Assembly: GCA_964512045.1 (NCBI GenBank)
Contig: CAZEJK010000056.1
Coordinates: 1-25,440, forward strand
Direction of reading: 5' to 3'
DNA from: CAZEJK01 sp964512045
GTDB lineage: Bacteria; Acidobacteriota; Thermoanaerobaculia; Thermoanaerobaculales; Sulfomarinibacteraceae
DNA: 25,440 bases
Made by a program: the position numbers and the translations under genes. The notes beneath the pieces were generated by a model, which was given only the letters and a program-made list of their open reading frames with translations, was not told the DNA's origin and made no database searches. Below are positions 1-8,709 of this stretch, piece by piece (position 1 is the first letter of the stretch; every line of letters starts with the position of its first letter).

Positions 1-3
1 GAA

Positions 4-33
4 GAGCAGTCAGTCCGATTGTAGTGGCCCGCG
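4..33 (+). repeat. left copy of terminal inverted repeat
   Basis: A 30-bp segment containing GAGCAGTCAGTC and ending AGTGGCCCGCG. Its reverse complement recurs at 25400-25429 with 28 of 30 bases identical; the mismatches are at window positions 16 and 22. No coding frame explains it. It lies downstream of hslO, outside any supported gene. It may be a dispersed genomic repeat at which the assembly broke. Confidence 0.75.
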
Positions 34-55
34 TCTCGCGGGCCGGGTGGGTGGG
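26..55 (+). other. GC hairpin overlapping a G-quadruplex motif
   Basis: Positions 26-33 (GGCCCGCG) and 37-44 (CGCGGGCC) form a perfect 8-bp stem with a 3-nt loop. Overlapping it, four GGG tracts at 40-42, 45-47, 49-51 and 53-55 are separated by loops of 2, 1 and 1 nt, which is a canonical short-loop G-quadruplex motif on the + strand. The two structures share bases 40-44, so they would compete. Function is unknown. It could help end hslO transcripts, which run toward position 1. Confidence 0.5.
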
Positions 56-108
56 AGACGGCTTCTCATTTCCGCAGGCGATCGGAGCACTGGCCGGACC
101 CGGTCTAC

Positions 109-201
109 GGCCCCGGACCCGGCTGCCGGCATCCGGGACGGGGACCGGGGCCAGGACCGATGCCGGGTTGGCTTCGTTGGGTGGTTGGGGAAAGCGAAGC
201 C
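109..201 (-). terminator. possible hslO downstream hairpins
   Basis: Two inverted repeats lie just beyond the hslO stop. Arms 170-176 (GGCTTCG) and 195-201 (CGAAGCC) enclose an 18-nt loop. Arms 109-116 (GGCCCCGG) and 145-152 (CCGGGGCC) enclose a nested CCCGG/CCGGG pair. Neither is followed by a T-run on the hslO strand, so a classical intrinsic terminator is not proven; they may be RNA 3'-end structures. Confidence 0.3.
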
Positions 202-223
202 GGGAAGCTCTGCCGTACCAGAC

Positions 224-1138
224 TCAGTGCACCTGCTCGCCAGAGCCTTCCACCTCGAGCAGGATTTCAGTGAGCCGCTCTCGAGTGAGCTGGTACGGCG
301 TCTTGCAGAACTCGCAGCGCAGCTCGGCACCGCCTTCGGGGTCGTCCTCGAGGAGGGAGCGAATCTGCTCAGCTCCCAGCAGCCGCAGCGCACGCTCGAC
401 GCGGTCGATGGAGCAGCCACAGTGGAACCGGACGGGTGCCTCTTCGCGTACCTCCAGGGTGTGGGGGGCGAGGTGTGCGAGCCAGTCGCGGGGTCCACCA
501 CCGCGGTTCAGGTCGTTGGTGACCGAGGTCAGCTCGCGCACGCGATCGGTGAGCTGCTCGGCGGCGGTGTCGCTGGCGCCTGGAAGCAGCTGCAGGAGGT
601 AGCCGCCCGCAGCCTGGACCGAGCCGTCCGGGTTGAGCTGGACTCCAAGAACCGCCGCAGCAGGGGTCTGTTCGGAGCTGGTGAGGTAGCGGGAGAGCTC
701 GTGGGCGATCTGTCCCGTCTCCAGCTCCACGATGCCTCGGTAGGGAGTGCCGCTGCCTGAGTCGCGTGTGACGGCCAGATGACCGCTGGAGCCGACGATC
801 GCTGGAACGTCCATCTCGCCGTTGCCCAGCTGCGGCGCATCGGCCTCGGGGTGTGCGGCAAATGCCCGGACCCAGCCTGCTGTTGAGGCGGTGGCGACCA
901 GTCTGGCCACGGGTCCGCTGCTGTCGATCTCCAGCGTCAGCACCGGCTCGCGCCGAGTTGTCTTTTCCAGCGACGCTGCGAGCAGCACGGCGCCGATCGC
1001 GATTCTGCCGACAGCGACGGTGGCCGTAGGTGACGAGCCGTGGAGCTGGCGGAGCTCTTCGACCGTGTCCGTGGCCTCGACCGCTACGAGTCGGACGGTT
1101 CCATGAAAAGCGAGAGCGCGGATCAGGTGGTCGCCCAT
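224..1138 (-). CDS. hslO: Hsp33 redox-regulated chaperone
   Basis: A 304-residue cytoplasmic holdase chaperone of the Hsp33 family, which is activated by oxidation of a zinc centre and binds unfolding proteins during oxidative stress. The diagnostic C-terminal zinc motif is present: CGC at residues 240-242 and CEFC at 275-278, giving the expected CXC-X32-CXXC spacing. The N-terminus (MGDHLIRALAFHG) and the length match the family. The ATG at 1138 has no Shine-Dalgarno sequence but sits 6 nt downstream of a -10-like box, suggesting leaderless translation. It is transcribed divergently from nadK across an 82-bp gap. Nothing looks truncated. Confidence 0.95.
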   Translation of the reverse strand: MGDHLIRALAFHGTVRLVAVEATDTVEELRQLHGSSPTATVAVGRIAIGAVLLAASLEKTTRREPVLTLEIDSSGPVARLVATASTAGWVRAFAAHPEADAPQLGNGEMDVPAIVGSSGHLAVTRDSGSGTPYRGIVELETGQIAHELSRYLTSSEQTPAAAVLGVQLNPDGSVQAAGGYLLQLLPGASDTAAEQLTDRVRELTSVTNDLNRGGGPRDWLAHLAPHTLEVREEAPVRFHCGCSIDRVERALRLLGAEQIRSLLEDDPEGGAELRCEFCKTPYQLTRERLTEILLEVEGSGEQVH

Positions 1139-1173
1139 GGCGCGAGTGTGCGGAGCCGATGGCGATCCGTCAA
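1139..1173 (-). promoter_or_regulatory. hslO promoter, apparently leaderless
   Basis: Read on the minus strand: TTGACG (1173-1168), a 17-nt spacer, CACACT (1150-1145), then 6 nt to the ATG. The -35 box matches TTGACA at five of six bases and the spacing is ideal. The start site would fall at or next to the ATG, and there is no purine-rich ribosome-binding site upstream. Confidence 0.55.
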
Positions 1174-1208
1174 GGGAGCTACGACCGACTGTCGCGGCCG
1201 ACGCAAGC

Positions 1209-1214
1209 TACAAT
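1209..1214 (+). promoter_or_regulatory. nadK -10 box, apparently leaderless
   Basis: TACAAT, five of six against TATAAT, ends 6 nt before the nadK ATG. No Shine-Dalgarno sequence is visible. The -35 region is weak (CCGACT with an 18-nt spacer). The expected start site coincides with the start codon. Confidence 0.45.
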
Positions 1215-1220
1215 AGCCGC

Positions 1221-2093
1221 ATGGGACAGGCGGTCCGTCGCGTCGGGGTGGTGCTGAAGCGGTCCAGTGCGGAGGCGATCGATCTTGGGAGACAGCTGCT
1301 CATGGAGCTGCGTCGCCATTCGGTGGAGGCGGTACTGGATCGATCCTCCGCACCGGCGCTCGGCGAGCCCGAAGGTCCGGAGCGTACCGAGCTGGCGGCA
1401 CAGGTCGACCTGGTCGTCGTCCTCGGCGGCGACGGGACCCTGCTGTCGGTGACCCACGGTCGCCACCTGGGCGGTACGCCGATCCTCGGGATCAACATGG
1501 GCTCCCTGGGGTTCCTGACCGAGCATCCGGCGGAGTACCTGTTTCCGGCGCTCAGGGATGCGATCGAGGGCACCTGCGTGACAGAGCGCAGAGAGCGTCT
1601 CCTGGTGGAGGTCGTTCCGCCGGGGCAGCCGACGGTGGAGCGGGTGGCACTCAACGACGCGGTCATCAACAAGTCGGCGCTTGCGCGCATGGTGCTGCTG
1701 TCGGTGCATGTGGACTCCAAGTTCGTGAGCCGATTCCGCGCTGACGGTCTGATCGTGGCCACCCCGACGGGATCCACGGCGTACAACCTCTCGGCCGGTG
1801 GGCCGATCGTCCATCCGTCGGTGGAGGTGGTCCTCATCACGCCGATCTGCCCGCACACGCTCACCAACCGGCCGATCGCGGTGCCTCTGACGGCTTCGAT
1901 CGAGGTCCGTCTGGAGAGCCAGTCCGAGGAGGTCTACCTCACGCTCGATGGGCAGGAGGGCTTTCCGCTGACTCCCAACGACCTCGTGCGGATCCGGCGC
2001 TGTGACGAGCCGGCGCACCTGGTGGCCGATCCGCGGCGCTCGTTCTTCCAGGTGCTCCACCACAAGCTGAAGTGGGGAGACCGGGGCGGGTGA
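1221..2093 (+). CDS. nadK: NAD kinase
   Basis: A 290-residue ATP-dependent NAD kinase that phosphorylates NAD+ to NADP+ in the cytoplasm. The family signatures appear in order: GGDGT at residues 69-73 with the catalytic Asp71, then NMGSLGFLTE, NDAVINKS, the TPTGSTAYNLSAGGP substrate loop and a C-terminal ITPICPHTLTNRP segment. An in-frame upstream ATG at 1137 was rejected because it adds 28 residues that do not look like the family and overlaps hslO; the ATG at 1221 gives a normal N-terminus (MGQAVRRVGVV) and lies 6 nt after a TACAAT box. The stop overlaps the next gene, so nadK probably leads the operon with the two envelope genes. Confidence 0.95.
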   Translation: MGQAVRRVGVVLKRSSAEAIDLGRQLLMELRRHSVEAVLDRSSAPALGEPEGPERTELAAQVDLVVVLGGDGTLLSVTHGRHLGGTPILGINMGSLGFLTEHPAEYLFPALRDAIEGTCVTERRERLLVEVVPPGQPTVERVALNDAVINKSALARMVLLSVHVDSKFVSRFRADGLIVATPTGSTAYNLSAGGPIVHPSVEVVLITPICPHTLTNRPIAVPLTASIEVRLESQSEEVYLTLDGQEGFPLTPNDLVRIRRCDEPAHLVADPRRSFFQVLHHKLKWGDRGG

Positions 2094-5000
2094 GACGACG
2101 TCTCTGGGGGTTTGTCCGGAAGCTGCTGGTCACCGTCGTCGTGGTGGTGGCGGTGCTGGCCGTGCTCCACCGGTTGCTGGCGACGCAGGTGGTTCGTGAT
2201 TGGTTGCTCGGTGTCATCGAGTCGCGGGTGGCCGCCACGGGCGCCGATCTGCAGGCGACGGAGCTGGTTGCCGAGGCCTACCCGCCGTCGGTCATGCTCC
2301 ACAACGTGCGCGTGTCCGCGGACGGGGTCTCCGCCGAGATGGACCGACTCCGCGTCGAGCTGGCAGGGGTGCGCTTGCGCGAGCGTGTTGTCGAGCTCGG
2401 AGCGGTGGACGCAAGCGGCGTGCGGGTGGCTGTCGATGTCGGGGCGGTGCGCGGGACCGGTGTCGAAGAGCGTTCGCGCCGTGGGTTCGAGCTGTCGGTT
2501 CGCCAGCTCGATGTCCGGGCCATCGAGGTGGTTGGTCGTAGCGTAACAGAAGGCCTGGACGTTGTGGCTCGGGACCTCGAAGCGCGGTGGAGCGCGGGCG
2601 ACCGCGGTCTGAGCGGCGCCGTGACCACCGGCGAGACCACTTTCAAGGTACGGGGCCTGGAGGATATCGAGATCGAGCTGGCGGCGCGGTTCGAAGCGAT
2701 GGAGCGGTTCGATGTGACATCGTGGTGGGCCCGAGGTGCGGGGCTCGAGCTCGAGGGGGAGGGCGGGTTCGTTCCAGGTGCTGGAGCGTGGGCGAGAGCT
2801 CATGGGTGGTTCGACGCCGCGGAGATCGATCGACTGACCCGTGCCCGCGCGCAGCTTGGTGGCCGTGTCCGGGTCGATGTGGAGCTGGATACCCGGCACG
2901 AGGAGTTCCTCGAGCTGCAGCTGTGGGCGCCGGAGCTCCAGGCAGTTGGATTTGCCGCTGAAAGCGTGACAGGACGCGTCGCTCTCGGCTCAGACGAGAT
3001 CCGCGCACAGCTCGACAGCGCACGGTTCGCCGACGGTCAGTTGGAAGGTGACTACCGTCTGACCGGCCTTGGTGGACGGTTCGCCCACTCCGTCCGGTTT
3101 TCCGGTAGCGACCTCTCTCTGGCCCGGTTTCTCGACGCGATCCGGGTGCCGCCGGCCGGTCTTGCTGCCCGCTTCGATGCCGATGCGAAGGTCGCGTGGG
3201 AGGGCCGCGCGATCTGGCAAGGAAAGGGGAACGGACGGGCCTGGCTCGAGCCCGAGTCCGACGGGGTGCCGGTGGAAGGGTGGCTCAATGTTGCGTTGAC
3301 GCCGGATGGGCTGCTGCGCATGCACGGCCCACACCTGACCGTCGGTAGTGCTGCGGTGAGCTGGGAAGGGCCGCTGACGATCGATGCCTGGCAGCCGGCG
3401 TGGTCGATTCATGTGGAGACGCCGTCGCTGGCCGAGATTGTGCCCGTTGTGGAATCGTGGATCGGTAGCCAGGTGATCCCGCCGATGGTCGATGGCGCCG
3501 GCGTGATCGACGTGCTGCTCAGCGGGCCGTGGCAACGTCTCCACACGCAGCTCAGGCTGGAAGCTGTGCCGCTGACCATCGGTCCGATCGTGATCGATCG
3601 TGCGACGACGGATCTCACGATCGGCGATGAGCAGGCGATCGTCAACGAGGCCGCGTTTCGCATCGGTGACGGGAGCGGTGAGGTCGAGGGGTGGATGACC
3701 TGGACACCCTCCGTCGGTGAGGAGCAGCTGCACCTGGGGCTCCAAGCCCACAACATCCCGCTCGAGCGGATGGCTGGTTGGGTGGACGAGTCTGCGGAGG
3801 TGTCGGGGGTGGTCTCGTTTGCCGGACCGATCCGCGGGGCCTTCGCGGCGCCACGGGGGTCGTGGGCCGTGGGGCTGATGGACGTCGCCTTCCAGGGAGT
3901 GGAGCTGGGCGACGGCTCGGCTCAGCTCGAGCTGGACGATGAGACCTTTCAGCTGCGCGACCTTGCATTTCCTCAAGGCCTGAACGCTGCTGTGGCGTGG
4001 AATGTGGCGACCGGCAAGCTCACTGGCCGAGGAGCGTGGTCGGCAATGCCGATGGCAGCCGTGCTCGGGGAGGACGTTGCGCGATGGGCTGGCTCGCCGG
4101 CGGACGTGGAGCTGAGCTGGGACTGGCTGCCGGGTATCTCCATGGTCGGAGAGGGGCGGCTGGAGAGCCCTCTCGCGTCGGTTGCCATCATCCTCGACCC
4201 GGACGCGGTGGTGGTCGAGGGAGACCTCGACGGAGTGGTCGAGGCAGAGGCACGGCTCGTACGGTCCGAAGACGGGATGTTTCGCGGGAGCGGGGAGGTG
4301 GATGTGGTATCGGCCGCCGAGCTCTCCAGGCGGCTCGCTCCCGGCGGTGAGGTTCCATTGACGGGTTCATTCTCGTCGCCGATCGAGGTGACGTGGCAGC
4401 CCGGGGAGCTGCCGCAGGTCAATGGTCTCGTTCGTTCCGTTCAGCTACGGCTGGACGAGCGGCCGATGCAGCTGATCGAACCGGCGGAGTACGTGGTCTC
4501 AGCGTCCGAGGTTCGAGTGGACGGCGTGTACCTCGCACTCGGCGAGGCGGAGCTGTTTGCCCGGGGTCGAGTTGGCGCCGACGGTGATCTCAGCGGCAAT
4601 ATCTCGGGAAACGCCGATGCGGTTTTCCTGCGGTACTTCGTTCCAGGGTGGGAGCCAGCCGGGGGGGTCCGAGGCATCGTCGAGCTTCTCGGTACGGTGC
4701 GTCGGCCGCAGGTGGAAGGGATCGTTGAGGTGGACCACGCGTCGTTCCGCCTCCCGGAGAGCCGGACGGTGTTTTCGAACATCAGCGGCGTGGCACTCCT
4801 GGCTCCCGGCGAGATCGTGCTCGATGGAGTTGGCTTTCGCGGTCTGCAGGGGCAGTCCACTGGCGCAGGGACGATCCGCGTCCGTGAGAACGTCGTGGAG
4901 CTGGATCTTTACGGGGAAGCCGAGGGTGTGCGGTTCGAGGTGTTGGCCGGTCTGTCCGCGCGGATGCGCGGAGCGTGGCGTCTTCGTGGTCCGGTGGACG

Positions 5001-5839
5001 ATCTGATGCTGTCAGGTGATCTCGAGGTCGAGCGGGCGATCCTTCGCCGCAACGATGACCTGGCCTCCTTGATCTTGGAGTGGGTGGAGGATGCCGGTGG
5101 ACCGACTCAGGTCGGCGTCCTCGACCTCGACGTATCGGTCGAGGCGGACCGGACGATCGAGGCGAGGATCCCGTTCATGCAGGTGGTCGCCTCGGCGCAG
5201 CTGGAGATCTCGGGATCCGAGACCCAGCCCGGTGCTGTCGGCCGCATCGTGTTTCAGGAGGGTGGGAGCTTCACGTTCCAGGGCGCACGGTACGAGCTGG
5301 ATCGCTTCGAGATGGTGTTCTCCGATCCGACCGAGATTGATCCTCGGATCGAGCTGCAGGCTCGCACCTGGGTCGAAAACTACCAGATCACCGTGCGCCT
5401 CGACGGCACCATGGATCGACTCGTTCCCTCCTTTACGTCCGATCCTCCACTACCCGAGGCGGATGTCATCTCGCTCCTGGCGTTGGGCCGGCGCGACGAA
5501 AGCCTCGGTGCGGTGGGAGTCGGCGCCGGGGTGGCGTCTGCGATCCTCACCAGGCAGCTCAACGCCGAGCTCGAACGCCGGGCGCGCGCTCTGCTGTCGC
5601 TCGACCAGGTGCGGGTCGATCCGTTCACAGAGGTCTCCACCGGAAACCCGACGGCCCGGGTGACCGTGGTCAAGCAGTTCTCGCCAGCATGGACCGTGAT
5701 CCTCCAGACGAATCTCTCCTCGAACCGCGAGGAGGTGATCACCAGTCGATGGCGCCTCGGCAGCGGCGTGTTTGTCGAGGCCACTCGGGATACCGACGGG
5801 ACGTACGCCGTGGACCTCAAGCTGCGGAGACGGTACTGA
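2090..5839 (+). CDS. tamB: TamB-like AsmA-family envelope protein
   Basis: A 1249-residue inner-membrane-anchored periplasmic protein of the TamB (DUF490) family. These proteins bridge the envelope and are implicated in outer-membrane protein assembly and phospholipid transport. One N-terminal membrane helix (about residues 9-27, very Val/Leu-rich) is followed by a long beta-rich region of repetitive amphipathic strands. The C-terminal TamB domain is recognisable from about residue 1020, including GSFTFQGARYELDRFEMVFS and PLPEADVISLLALGRRDES. The chosen GTG overlaps the nadK TGA (GTGA), with GGGGAG 10 nt upstream; an in-frame GTG at 2072 is the alternative. It overlaps the following Omp85 gene by 1 nt (TGATG), supporting a TamA/TamB-type pair. 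Confidence 0.9.
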   Translation: MRRRLWGFVRKLLVTVVVVVAVLAVLHRLLATQVVRDWLLGVIESRVAATGADLQATELVAEAYPPSVMLHNVRVSADGVSAEMDRLRVELAGVRLRERVVELGAVDASGVRVAVDVGAVRGTGVEERSRRGFELSVRQLDVRAIEVVGRSVTEGLDVVARDLEARWSAGDRGLSGAVTTGETTFKVRGLEDIEIELAARFEAMERFDVTSWWARGAGLELEGEGGFVPGAGAWARAHGWFDAAEIDRLTRARAQLGGRVRVDVELDTRHEEFLELQLWAPELQAVGFAAESVTGRVALGSDEIRAQLDSARFADGQLEGDYRLTGLGGRFAHSVRFSGSDLSLARFLDAIRVPPAGLAARFDADAKVAWEGRAIWQGKGNGRAWLEPESDGVPVEGWLNVALTPDGLLRMHGPHLTVGSAAVSWEGPLTIDAWQPAWSIHVETPSLAEIVPVVESWIGSQVIPPMVDGAGVIDVLLSGPWQRLHTQLRLEAVPLTIGPIVIDRATTDLTIGDEQAIVNEAAFRIGDGSGEVEGWMTWTPSVGEEQLHLGLQAHNIPLERMAGWVDESAEVSGVVSFAGPIRGAFAAPRGSWAVGLMDVAFQGVELGDGSAQLELDDETFQLRDLAFPQGLNAAVAWNVATGKLTGRGAWSAMPMAAVLGEDVARWAGSPADVELSWDWLPGISMVGEGRLESPLASVAIILDPDAVVVEGDLDGVVEAEARLVRSEDGMFRGSGEVDVVSAAELSRRLAPGGEVPLTGSFSSPIEVTWQPGELPQVNGLVRSVQLRLDERPMQLIEPAEYVVSASEVRVDGVYLALGEAELFARGRVGADGDLSGNISGNADAVFLRYFVPGWEPAGGVRGIVELLGTVRRPQVEGIVEVDHASFRLPESRTVFSNISGVALLAPGEIVLDGVGFRGLQGQSTGAGTIRVRENVVELDLYGEAEGVRFEVLAGLSARMRGAWRLRGPVDDLMLSGDLEVERAILRRNDDLASLILEWVEDAGGPTQVGVLDLDVSVEADRTIEARIPFMQVVASAQLEISGSETQPGAVGRIVFQEGGSFTFQGARYELDRFEMVFSDPTEIDPRIELQARTWVENYQITVRLDGTMDRLVPSFTSDPPLPEADVISLLALGRRDESLGAVGVGAGVASAILTRQLNAELERRARALLSLDQVRVDPFTEVSTGNPTARVTVVKQFSPAWTVILQTNLSSNREEVITSRWRLGSGVFVEATRDTDGTYAVDLKLRRRY

Positions 5840-8583
5840 TGGGTCGTCGTCTTGTGGCTGTACTGATCGTCTGGCTGGCACTGGGTGCGGTGGCGACTGC
5901 GGTAGCACGCGATACAGCAGAGCCAGTCGTTACGGTTCGGGTGGACGCGGACGGCTCGGTGGATGCTGAGGGTGTGCTGTCACTCCTCGGGCTGACGATC
6001 GGGCGTCCGATCGATCCCAGCGCAGTCCGTGAAGGGTTGCAGAGCCTGTATGCCGGGGGAGAGATCAACTGGGCAACTGTGACCAAGCTGCGCACCGATG
6101 ATGGTCTGCACGTGGTGGTGGAGATCGGAGTCCGTTCGCGGATCAGCTCTGTCTCGATCACCGGTGTCGGCTTGTGGTGGCGGATGCGGGTGAGCCGGTG
6201 GCTCGAGATCGGTCCGGGCGACCTGTACTCGGAGACCGCGCTGGAGTCGGGGCTGCGGCGTGTGCGGCGGGAGCTGGTCGAGCGCGGTTGGGCCGAAGCA
6301 GTGGTGGAGCCCACTCTTGAGTACGATCGTGCGACCAACTCGGTTGCCGTCACCGTCGATGTGGACCGCGGCGTCCCGCTGCGCCTGGCGGATGTGATGA
6401 TCGTCGGGTTCGACGACCCGCAGTGGCTGCTCGAGGAGCTTGATCTGGACCTTGGCGCTGTGCTGACAGATGACCGAGAGGATCGGGTTCGGAGCCGCGT
6501 CGTGCGGTTCTTGCGCCGCTTCGGGTGGTGGGAGGCAGAGGTCGTGGACGTCCAGCGGAGGGTGGACGGGGAGGCGACACGGCTGGTCTTCGAGGTGGAT
6601 ACGGGCCCCGAGTACCGGTGGGAGGTGGCGGCGCCACCAACCCTGGAGGACCCGCAGCAGTACCTCCCCGATCCGGGAACTGACCCGATCTACCCTGCGC
6701 AGACGGTCTCGCTCGCGGGCAGGGTGCGGGAGGCGTTGCAGCTCGACGGCTACCTGCTGGCGGAGGTGCGGGCCGAGCTGGAGGCGAACGCCAGCCCGCG
6801 AGTGCTTCGGGTGCAGATGACACCCGGCGTGCGACGTAGGGTCCAACGGGTGCTGTTCGCCGGGAGGCACTCCGTCGAGCGGGATGATCTGCTCGAGGTG
6901 GTCCGGGTGCACCGCGGTCCCACCAGTGGCTGGCGCGGCCAGGAGGTGTCCGATCCGACGCTCGAGGAGGATCGGCTGGCGATCGCGCAGGTGTACGAAG
7001 ACGCCGGGTTCGCGCAGGTGCAGGTGCGATCGCCGCAGCTCGAGACCGTCGGTGCGGACGGGCTGCGGGTGGTGTTTCCGATCGATGAAGGACCACGCTG
7101 GACGGTGTCCGGCCTGCGGCTCGAGGGCGTGCCGGTGGAGGTGCACTCCGCGCTGGAGGAGATCGGGCTGGGCCTCGTTCAAGGGGGGCCGTGGTCGGCG
7201 TCGGCCGTCGAGGAGGCGAGACGTCGGTTCGAGGCCACGCTGGCCAATAGCGGGTACCCGGAAGGCCGTGTGGTCGTGGATGTCGATACCAGCGAGGAAG
7301 GTCGTGCAGAGGTTGTGCTGTCGGCTCGGCCGGGGCCGTTCGTGACGATCCAACAGCTGGTGATCGCAGGCCTCCGCACCACCCGCCAGGCCGTGGTGGA
7401 GCGTGCGCTCGAACGGGCCGAGCTCCGTGCCGGCATGCCCTACTCGGCGGCTGCCATCGTGGAGGCACAGCGGCGGCTGTATCAGCTCGGGATCTTCCGT
7501 CGGGTGACGATCGCTCCGATCCCCGGCGACGAGCGGGCCGCGGAGCGAACGATGGTGGTGCGGTGTGAGGAAGGCGCGCAGCGTTCGTACCTGGTCGGAC
7601 TGGGCTACGACACCGAGGACGGTGCTCGCATCACGCTCGGCTGGTCGCACCTGAACCTGTTCGGAGGCGCTCACGGGATCGGGGTCGAGGCACGAGTTTC
7701 CGAGCGCGAGCAGCGGTTTCAGGTGGGCTTGCGCGAGAACGATCTGTTCGGATTGGGGCTGCCGGCGTACACGGTGGCCTACCGTACGGAGGAGGAGCTG
7801 GCCCAGTACTCGCAGCTGCGCCGGGGCCTGTGGCTGGAGCTCGGAGACCGTCGTCGCAGGCCGTTGCGACCGTGGTTCCGGTACGAGTATCAGATCGTCC
7901 AGCCGGATGCTCCGCCGGAGATCCTCTCCCAGCTCGAACGCCAGGACCGTGAGATCCAGATCGCGTCGATCACGCCCACGGTGGAGTGGGACACCCGAGA
8001 CGACCCGTTCCTGCCGACCCGCGGCGTGCTCCTGTCGCTGTCCACCCAGTATGCGTTCCCGGTGTTCGAGGCCGATGCACACTTTCTCAAGGTGGAGTCG
8101 AGCTTCGCGCTGTACGGCGAGCTGGCCAACGGCTACGGAGCCATCGGCCTGAGGGTCGGTTCAATCCAACCGTTCGATGCTCCGCCTGGCGAGCCTGCCA
8201 ACCTGGCGGTGCCGCTGGCGGCGAGGTTCTTTGCCGGGGGGCGCGTCTCACATCGCGCCTTCGCCACCGATCGCCTCGGAGTCCCCGGTCAGACGCTGGA
8301 CGCTGACGGTGACCCGATCGGAGGCAATGCGCTCCTGCTGCTGAACATGGAGTATCGACGCCCGGTGTGGGGGTTCGTCGACGCCGTCCTGTTTGCGGAT
8401 GTCGGAAACCTCTGGGCGGAGCCGTCTTTGGTGGAGCTGCAGGAGCTGCGGTGGGGGATCGGTCTCGGCGTGCGCGTCAACACGCCGGCCGGGCCCTTGC
8501 GAGTCGAGTATGGGCACAAGCTGGAGCAAAGGGAGAACGAGTCCTCCGGCGAGTTCTTCGTGTCGTTCGGCACCGCGTTCTGA
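5839..8583 (+). CDS. Omp85 family (BamA/TamA-like) outer-membrane protein
   Basis: A 914-residue outer-membrane beta-barrel assembly factor. A signal peptide (residues 1 to about 24, MGRRLVAVLIVWLALGAVATA) precedes an extended periplasmic region with multiple POTRA-like repeats (segments such as ISSVSITGVG and PFVTIQQLVIAGLRTTRQAV). The barrel begins near residue 575 and ends in FVSFGTAF, with the terminal Phe typical of Bam substrates. The Omp85 loop-6 motif near residue 800 reads GGRVSHRAF, with Ala where RGF/RGY is usual. The ATG overlaps the tamB stop by one base. Pairing with tamB suggests a TamA role, but the long POTRA array also resembles BamA; alignment would decide. Confidence 0.88.
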   Translation: MGRRLVAVLIVWLALGAVATAVARDTAEPVVTVRVDADGSVDAEGVLSLLGLTIGRPIDPSAVREGLQSLYAGGEINWATVTKLRTDDGLHVVVEIGVRSRISSVSITGVGLWWRMRVSRWLEIGPGDLYSETALESGLRRVRRELVERGWAEAVVEPTLEYDRATNSVAVTVDVDRGVPLRLADVMIVGFDDPQWLLEELDLDLGAVLTDDREDRVRSRVVRFLRRFGWWEAEVVDVQRRVDGEATRLVFEVDTGPEYRWEVAAPPTLEDPQQYLPDPGTDPIYPAQTVSLAGRVREALQLDGYLLAEVRAELEANASPRVLRVQMTPGVRRRVQRVLFAGRHSVERDDLLEVVRVHRGPTSGWRGQEVSDPTLEEDRLAIAQVYEDAGFAQVQVRSPQLETVGADGLRVVFPIDEGPRWTVSGLRLEGVPVEVHSALEEIGLGLVQGGPWSASAVEEARRRFEATLANSGYPEGRVVVDVDTSEEGRAEVVLSARPGPFVTIQQLVIAGLRTTRQAVVERALERAELRAGMPYSAAAIVEAQRRLYQLGIFRRVTIAPIPGDERAAERTMVVRCEEGAQRSYLVGLGYDTEDGARITLGWSHLNLFGGAHGIGVEARVSEREQRFQVGLRENDLFGLGLPAYTVAYRTEEELAQYSQLRRGLWLELGDRRRRPLRPWFRYEYQIVQPDAPPEILSQLERQDREIQIASITPTVEWDTRDDPFLPTRGVLLSLSTQYAFPVFEADAHFLKVESSFALYGELANGYGAIGLRVGSIQPFDAPPGEPANLAVPLAARFFAGGRVSHRAFATDRLGVPGQTLDADGDPIGGNALLLLNMEYRRPVWGFVDAVLFADVGNLWAEPSLVELQELRWGIGLGVRVNTPAGPLRVEYGHKLEQRENESSGEFFVSFGTAF

Positions 8584-8665
8584 CGCTGCCCGTGGCCGCA
8601 GTTCACCGTCGTGTTGGCAGCTCGAGACCGCCACATCTCATCCGGCAGAACCGCTCAGCTTAGGT

Positions 8666-8671
8666 TACAGT
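8666..8671 (+). promoter_or_regulatory. possible -10 box upstream of the kinase gene
   Basis: TACAGT lies 38 nt before the GTG at 8710 in the 126-bp gap after the Omp85 gene. No convincing -35 was found at 16-18 nt. This is the best candidate in the gap, and weak. Confidence 0.25.
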
Positions 8672-8709
8672 GTGCAGGGAGGGCTACGGCCCTGCCGGGG
8701 AGGGATGAC

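Noticed and set aside
78..93. 16-bp match GCGATCGGAGCACTGG shared with 19156-19171
   Set aside because: The second copy lies inside the ABC ATPase coding sequence with no extended similarity; likely coincidence.
5980..8082. 700-codon open frame antisense to the Omp85 gene
   Set aside because: It mirrors the coding frame in GC-rich DNA, has no recognisable domain, and the opposite strand encodes a full Omp85 protein.
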